A stretch of DNA of 64,000 nt, taken from assembly GCA_963680875.1 (NCBI GenBank), contig OY804583.1:35391331-35455330 (forward strand), written 5' to 3'. The position numbers and the translations under genes were made by a program. Below the pieces are notes generated by a model, which was not told the origin of the DNA, searched no databases, and saw only the letters and a list, made by a program, of their open reading frames with translations. Below, in pieces: positions 59,852 to 64,000 of the stretch (position 1 is the first letter of the stretch; every line of letters starts with the position of its first letter). This DNA is from Bathymodiolus brooksi. Its lineage: Eukaryota > Mollusca > Bivalvia > Mytilida > Modiolidae.

Positions 59852-59881
<30 letters not shown>
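59852..59881 (+). repeat. LINE poly-A tail
   Basis: Thirty A residues end the element, then the 44-bp array resumes at once. Confidence 0.95.
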
Positions 59882-59884
<3 letters not shown>

Positions 59885-59891
59885 ATTTACA
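59880..59891 (+). repeat. Probable target-site duplication of the LINE, right copy
   Basis: aagtcatttaca, matching 52,742-52,753. The first base overlaps the poly-A tail. Confidence 0.65.
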
Positions 59892-60830
59892 TCGAAAGAG
59901 AGTGTCGTCCTCTGTACATAACCAAGTCATTTACGTCGAAAGAGAGTGTGATCCTCTGTACATAACTATATCATTTACGTCCAAAAAGTGTGGCATCCTC
60001 TGTACATAAACAAGTCATTTACGCCCAGAGAGAGTGTCATCCTCTGTACATAACCAAGTCATGTATGTCCTAAGAGAGTGTCATCCTCTGTACATAACCA
60101 AGTCATTTACCTCCAAAGAGAGTTGCATTTTCTGTATATAACCAAGTCATTTACGTCCAAATAGTGTGCCATCCTCTGTACATAACCAAGTCATTTACGT
60201 TCAAAGAGAGTGCCGTCCTCTGTACATAGCCAACTCATTTACGTCCAGAGAGAGTGTCATCCTCTGTGCATAACAATGTCATTTACGTTCAAAGAGAGTG
60301 GCATCTTCTGTGCATAGCCAAGTCATTTACGTCCAGATAGAGTGTCATCCTCTGTACATAACCAAGTCATTTACTTCCAAAGAGAGTGGCATTTTCTGTT
60401 CATAACCAAGTCATTTATGCCCAAAGAGAGTGTCATCCGCTGTACATAACCAAATCATTTACGTCCAAAGAGAGTGGCATTTTTGGTACATAACCAATTC
60501 ATTTACTTCCAAAGAGAGTGGCATTCTCTGTACATAACCATATCATTTACGTTCAAAGAGAGTGACATTTTCTGTATATAACCAAATCATTTACGTTCAA
60601 AGAGAGTGGCATTCTCTGTTCATAGCCAAGTCATTTACGTCCAAAGACAGTGTCATCCTCTGTACATAACCAACTCACTGACATCCAAAGAGAGTGGCTT
60701 TCTCTGTATATAACCAAGTCATTTGCATCCACAGAGAGTGGCATTTTCTTTACATAGCCACGCCATTTACGTTCAAAGAGAGTGACTTTCTCTGTGAATA
60801 ACCAAGTCATTTACGTCAAAAGAGTGGCAT
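59882..60830 (+). repeat. 44-bp minisatellite, right part
   Basis: About 21 further copies of the array, more diverged than the left part (gtggcattttctgtacataa variants), grading into the 42-bp form. Confidence 0.93.
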
Positions 60831-61445
60831 TCTCCATACACAACAAACTCATTTATGTCAAAACAGTGGCATGCTCCATACACAACAAAGTCATTTATGT
60901 CAAACAGTGGCATTCTCCATACACAACAAAGTCATATATGTCAAAACAGTGCCATGCTTCATACACAGCAACATCATTTACTTCAAAAGAGTGGCATTCT
61001 CTATACACAACAAAGTCATTTATGTCAAAACAGTGGCATGCTCCATACACAACAAAGTCATTTATGTCAAAAGAGTGGCATTCTCCATACACAACAAAGA
61101 CATTTATGTCAAAAGAGTGGCATTCTCCATACATAACAAAGTCATTTATGTCAAAACAGTGCCATGCTCCATACACAACAAAGTCATTTATGTCCAAAGA
61201 GTGGCATTATCTGTGCATAACCAAGTCATTTACGTCAAAAGAGTGCTATTCTCCGTACACAACAAAGTCATTTATGTCAAAACAGTGGCATGCTCCATAC
61301 ACAACAAAGTCATTTATGTCAAAAGAGTGGCATTCTTCATACATAACAAAGTCATTTATGTCAAAACAGTGGCATTCTCCATACACAACAAAGTCATTTA
61401 TGTCAAAAGAGTGGCATTCTCCATACACAACAAAGTCATTTATGT
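60800..61445 (+). repeat. 42-bp minisatellite derived from the 44-bp family
   Basis: About 15 copies of aaagtcatttatgtcaaaag agtggcattctccatacaca ac. Losing two bases made the period a multiple of three, which opens three frames on plus and one on minus. Not coding evidence. Confidence 0.93.
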
Positions 61446-62020
61446 TCAAAGTTTCGATACAACATTTAACCCTAACATGTTCAAAATATCGTTTAACACA
61501 TATAACCCTAACTTGTTCAAAGTGTTGTTAAACATATATAGCAATAGTGTGTTCAAATTGTAGCTAAACACATATAACCCTAACATGGCCAATGTGTCGT
61601 TAAATGCATACAGCCCTAACGCATACAAAGTGTAGCTAAACACATATAATCCTTACATGTTCAAAGTGTTATTTGACATATATTACCCCAACATGTTCAA
61701 AATGTTGATAAACACATGTAGAGTTAACGTGTTCCAATTGTAGTTAAACGCATGTAATAGTGTGATGTTCAAAATGTCGTTTAACACATATAACCATGAC
61801 ATGTTCAAAGTGTCTTTAAACACGCATAGCCCTAATGTGTTCAAATTGTAAATAAACACATATATAATTCTAACACGTCCAAAGTTTCGATAACAAATTT
61901 AACCCTAACATGATCAAAATATCGCTCAACACATAATAACCTTAACGTTTTCAAAGAGTAGTTAAACCCATATAACCCTAACATGATCAAATTGTCGTTA
62001 AACACATATAAATTAATTTC
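61446..62020 (+). repeat. 36-bp minisatellite
   Basis: About 16 diverged copies of acacatataaccctaacatg ttcaaagtgtcgttaa. Remnants occur at 62,395-62,510 and in the MAM1-MAM2 introns of all three units. Confidence 0.9.
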
Positions 62021-62246
62021 AGAGTCACATGTCATGCTATGCGTGTTTTGATTGGTTTAAAAAGTTGAGGTTATTTGTCAATGAACGAAATCTAAAAATA
62101 GACGTTGTTCTCAAGTCGTCGCATGCCATTGTCATCAGGTGATTTTCTTTGGGGTTATTCAAATCTATTTCCGATTATTTGCCTTATTTTGAAAAAATAA
62201 ATATATTTTTCAATATCATAGCAAAAAAAACTTTGAATTAATTTAT

Positions 62247-62393
62247 AAGGATTGATCGAAATTATTGGTTCAGTTCATTCGAAATAACCTCAATCAGGTT
62301 GTACACACCCTTACATGGGTTACGCAAGGGTGTGTACAACCTGATTGAGGTTATTTCTTCATGAACCGAACAAAAATTGCCATCAATCCTTAA
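62247..62393. repeat. Hairpin (foldback) element
   Basis: Arms of about 67 bp: aaataacctcaatcaggttg tacacaccctt, then an 11-13-nt loop (acatgggttacgc), then its inverse. The outer parts (aaggattgat / atcaatcctt) also match. A third related piece, gttgaggttatttgtcaatg aacgaa, lies at 62,064. It is inserted within 36-bp repeats. Confidence 0.88.
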
Positions 62394-62394
62394 A

Positions 62395-62510
62395 TAACCA
62401 TAACATGATCAAAGACTAGATAAACATGCATAATCCTAAAAGTGTAGCTAAATACATATAATAATTACGTGCTTAAAGTGTCATTTAACACATATACCCT
62501 TAAAATTACC
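62395..62510 (+). repeat. 36-bp satellite remnants right of the hairpin
   Basis: Two to three decayed monomers (ataaccataacatgatcaaa g, gcttaaagtgtcatttaacaca) next to the EGF-1 donor. Confidence 0.7.
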
Positions 62511-62521
62511 CAATACTTTAC

Positions 62522-62635
62522 CTGTAAGAACGTCACAATTTGTTCCCGTAAATCCCTGGTTACATGTGCAGATAAACGTGGCAGTGTTGACTGGGCTGTA
62601 ACATGATCCAAACACACAGGGATGGTTCATACATC
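62522..62635 (-). CDS. Exon: EGF-like domain 1
   Basis: This 114-nt exon runs from acceptor ...tttatacag to donor ACAG|GTAAAG and is phase 1 at both ends, the classic exchangeable EGF exon. It encodes CMNHPCVFGSC, then FICTC and GFTGTNC, giving the six cysteines of an EGF module in order (C-x4-C-x4-C-x10-C-x-C-x8-C). No calcium-binding D/N-x-D/N-E/Q signature is present at the start. It follows the CUB-like exon and precedes MAM-A, from which it is separated by a 14-kb intron with a 44-bp minisatellite and a LINE. Confidence 0.88.
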
Positions 62636-62650
62636 CTGTATAAAGGAAAG

Positions 62651-62815
62651 AGTAAGTGAGGGATTGTTGTTCAACCCCAAATGAGCAATGTTCAGCTATA
62701 TCATGATGAGAACAAGTTACATTCAATGAGATGATGATGCTATCCGCTTTGTACTAGACAAACACGCTTAGTTGGGTCTTAATAGTGTTAGCTCACTGAT
62801 ACAATAGTCCATGCA
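62651..62815 (-). mobile_element. Truncated SINE
   Basis: Inverted tail and body (gttcagctatatcatgatga, atccgctttgtactagacaa acacgctta) close upstream of the EGF-1 acceptor. tRNA head absent. Confidence 0.75.
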
Positions 62816-63057
62816 TTGTCATATGAAACCTTTGTATTGTAACTGTAGAATAAATATAGAAACATCAAAACCTCCTACCTATACAATATAATTATGTATC
62901 AGACTTGGTGTGCAATGAAAATACTGCACTTTTCAATAACCATAAAATAATTATATTATAATTAACTACAGATAAGTATGGAGTTGTTAATGGTAAGTAG
63001 CATAGTAGTCATTACTTATGCAATAAAACGTAATGAAATACGAATGTTCTCAACTCA

Positions 63058-63185
63058 GGGTTTGTTTTGTTTGTTTGTTTGCTTGTTTTGTTTTGTTTGG
63101 TTTTTTTTTTGGTTTTTTTTTGTGTTTTGCTACTTTATTTTGTTTCGTTTTTTTTCGTATTTATTGATTTTTTTAAATATTTTTG
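63058..63185 (+). repeat. T-rich (TTTG)n low-complexity tract
   Basis: tttgttttgtttgtttgttt gcttg and T runs. On the host strand this is an A-rich tract just inside the intron after the CUB-like exon. Confidence 0.85.
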
Positions 63186-63226
63186 CTTCACAGACACTGA
63201 CGTTTTACTACTTCTATCATACAGAC

Positions 63227-63372
63227 CTGTGCCTATGGATTCAAATTTCATTTTCAATCCCCGTGCTGTAGCCTTATCACTGCTAACAAAACTGTCGAAC
63301 AATACGATCATTTTATTCTTAAATTCATCCTCTGAAGCGTCCCAAACTTCATGTTGTGTTTTTCCACAGCGT
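63227..63372 (-). CDS. Exon: C-terminal half of a CUB-like domain
   Basis: This 146-nt exon has an acceptor ...gtttacag and a donor CAG|GTCTGT. Entered in phase 2 it gives 48 full codons beginning RCGKTQHEVW and containing MIVLFDSFVSSDKATARGLK then MKFESIG. A CG near the start, an alternating hydrophobic strand, an FxS-SD turn and a G-hydrophobic-x-hydrophobic strand match the second half of a CUB domain. It leaves in phase 1, exactly what EGF-1 needs. The first half of the domain must lie to the right of the window. The donor is not a strong consensus and the domain call rests on pattern only; another beta-sandwich domain is possible. Confidence 0.55.
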
Positions 63373-63432
63373 CTGTAAACATATTATATTACATAGGATT
63401 TATGTGGTTTGCCTCTTTTATCACATACTCAA

Positions 63433-63775
63433 GAGTGAGTAAGTGGTTGTTGCTTAACGCCAACGCTACAATTTTCAGCTATATCGTGGCTAGAATCAGT
63501 TAATTTTCAATGAGATGATGAGGCCCACTTTGTACTAGACCAACACGCTTAAGTGGATTTTTATAGTGCTAGCCCTCTGAAACAACAGTCCACGGATAGA
63601 CATGTCGCTCCACTTGGACACATTATCCTGATTCCGATCCAACCAATCTTTGCACTTTCTCCTTAAAGCATCAAATACCAATTTGTTAGCCTTTCGATTG
63701 ACCCGATCAGGGCTCGAATCCACGATAAACAGCACTCGAGGCGAGCACTCTAAGCATTACACCACCGATGAGGTT
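63433..63775 (-). mobile_element. tRNA-derived SINE, full length
   Basis: On the minus strand: head ggtggtgtaatgcttagagt gctcgcc with box B region gtggattcgagccctgatcg, body, and tail ccacgatatagctgaaaatt gtagcg ending near 63,433. Sits upstream of the CUB-like exon. Confidence 0.82.
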
Positions 63776-63794
63776 TCACATACACAACGTTTAT

Positions 63795-64000
63795 GTCAAA
63801 TAGTCTTAGTAGCAGTAGGAATGTATATGTAGCACGTTAAAACTTTGTCTTAGTAGCAGTTGGAATGTATGTAGCAAGTGAAAACTTTGTCTTAGTAGCA
63901 GTAGGAATGTATGTAGCAAGTGAATACTTTGTCTTAGTAGCAGTAGGAATGTATATAGCAAGTGAAAACTTTGTCTTAGTAGAAGTAGGAATGTATGTGG
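63795..64000 (+). repeat. 42-bp tandem repeat at the right edge
   Basis: About five copies of cttagtagcagtaggaatgt atgtagcaagtgaaaacttt gt, continuing past the window edge. Confidence 0.93.

Larger units (their letters stand above)
52754..59879 (+). mobile_element. L1/Tx1-like non-LTR retrotransposon, near full length, degraded
   Basis: 7.1 kb on the plus strand with a 5' UTR (to 52,985), ORF1 with a coiled coil and RRM-like region, a 1.5-kb inter-ORF spacer, ORF2 with endonuclease, reverse transcriptase and a CCHC motif, a 0.5-kb 3' UTR and about 29 A residues. It is inserted in the 44-bp array, antisense to the host gene, in the EGF-1 to MAM-A1 intron. Both ORFs are broken, so this copy should be immobile, but the intact tail and target duplication suggest it is not ancient. 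Confidence 0.93.
1118..63372 (-). other. Large multi-exon gene for CUB/EGF/MAM extracellular protein (partial, 20 exons seen)
   Basis: This entry spans all host exons found. Read on the minus strand they encode CUB end, EGF, MAM, Thr-rich linker, then three EGF-MAM pairs (the last MAM only half present). Domain-boundary introns are phase 1 and MAM-internal introns fall at constant places with phases 0, 1 and 0, so all 19 junctions keep one open frame. MAM domains are extracellular adhesion or oligomerisation modules of about 160-170 residues with four conserved cysteines; EGF modules have six. The architecture implies a secreted or membrane-anchored protein, but signal peptide, anchor, start and stop lie outside the window. 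It resembles molluscan MAM/EGF-repeat proteins in general; I cannot name an orthologue. Exon order and phases are seen; joining into one transcript is inferred. Confidence 0.85.

Noticed and set aside
60782..61563. Overlapping 230-249-aa plus frames
   Set aside because: 42-bp tandem repeat open in several frames at once.
63067..63378. 103-aa plus-strand frame
   Set aside because: Its right half is the reverse of the CUB-like exon, which has splice sites and phase fit on minus; its left half is a T-rich tract.

Overview
The window is animal nuclear DNA, very probably from a mollusc and perhaps a vetigastropod such as an abalone. The taxon is inferred from remembered repeats: tRNA-derived SINEs whose tails read ...gatatagctgaaatattg...gtggcgttaaac, and a short repeat ending in ...gggggtataataa. 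It is AT-rich, intron-dominated and full of minisatellites, MITEs, SINEs and two non-LTR retrotransposons. There is no bacterial-type gene organisation; almost all long open frames are in-frame tandem repeats and not genes.

The real host content is one large gene on the minus strand crossing the whole window, transcribed from about 63.4 kb to beyond the left edge. Twenty exons could be placed with splice sites and matching phases. In protein order: end of a CUB-like domain (63,227-63,372), EGF-1 (62,522-62,635), MAM-A in four exons (48,465 to 40,539), a Thr-rich linker (38,296-38,364), EGF-2 (37,706-37,825), MAM-B (35,909 to 28,984), EGF-3 (23,906-24,031), MAM-C (20,742 to 14,100), EGF-4 (7,634-7,759) and the first half of MAM-D (4,116 to 1,118). 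Every domain joint is a phase-1 intron, and MAM domains are split 1-0-0 or 1-0-1-0-1 in the same places, so the whole chain reads through in one frame. The product should be a secreted or cell-surface adhesion-type protein; first exon, signal peptide, membrane anchor and C terminus lie outside the window.

The left 37 kb is a tandem segmental duplication. Unit 1 (1 to about 16,611), unit 2 (about 16,612 to 31,494) and a partial unit 3 (31,495 to about 37,460) are nearly identical in exons and introns, with periods of 16,611 and 14,883 bp. The period differs mainly because minisatellites changed length by whole repeats: 6 x 59 bp in one intron and 42 x 33 bp in another. To the right of 37.5 kb the same gene continues in single-copy, older form.

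Nearly every intron has its own minisatellite: 27-bp (MAM1 to MAM2), 59/40-bp (EGF to MAM1), 97/33-bp (MAM4 to EGF), about 19-bp AT-rich (MAM3 to MAM4), a different 33-bp family (MAM-A3 to A4), and 44/42/36-bp arrays (EGF-1 to MAM-A1). A 7.1-kb L1/Tx1-like LINE (52,754-59,879, plus strand) sits inside the 44-bp array with a poly-A tail and a probable 12-bp target duplication; it is damaged by frameshifts and a stop. Smaller insertions include a 5'-truncated LINE with a clear 12-bp target duplication, a Tc1/mariner-like MITE, a GC-tipped 1.2-kb inverted-repeat element, foldback elements and several SINEs.

I see no previously undescribed enzymatic or defence system. The notable biology is a modular EGF-MAM gene growing by tandem segmental duplication, with minisatellites that can be traced to parent dispersed elements. 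The near-identity of the units also makes a false duplication in the assembly a real alternative.
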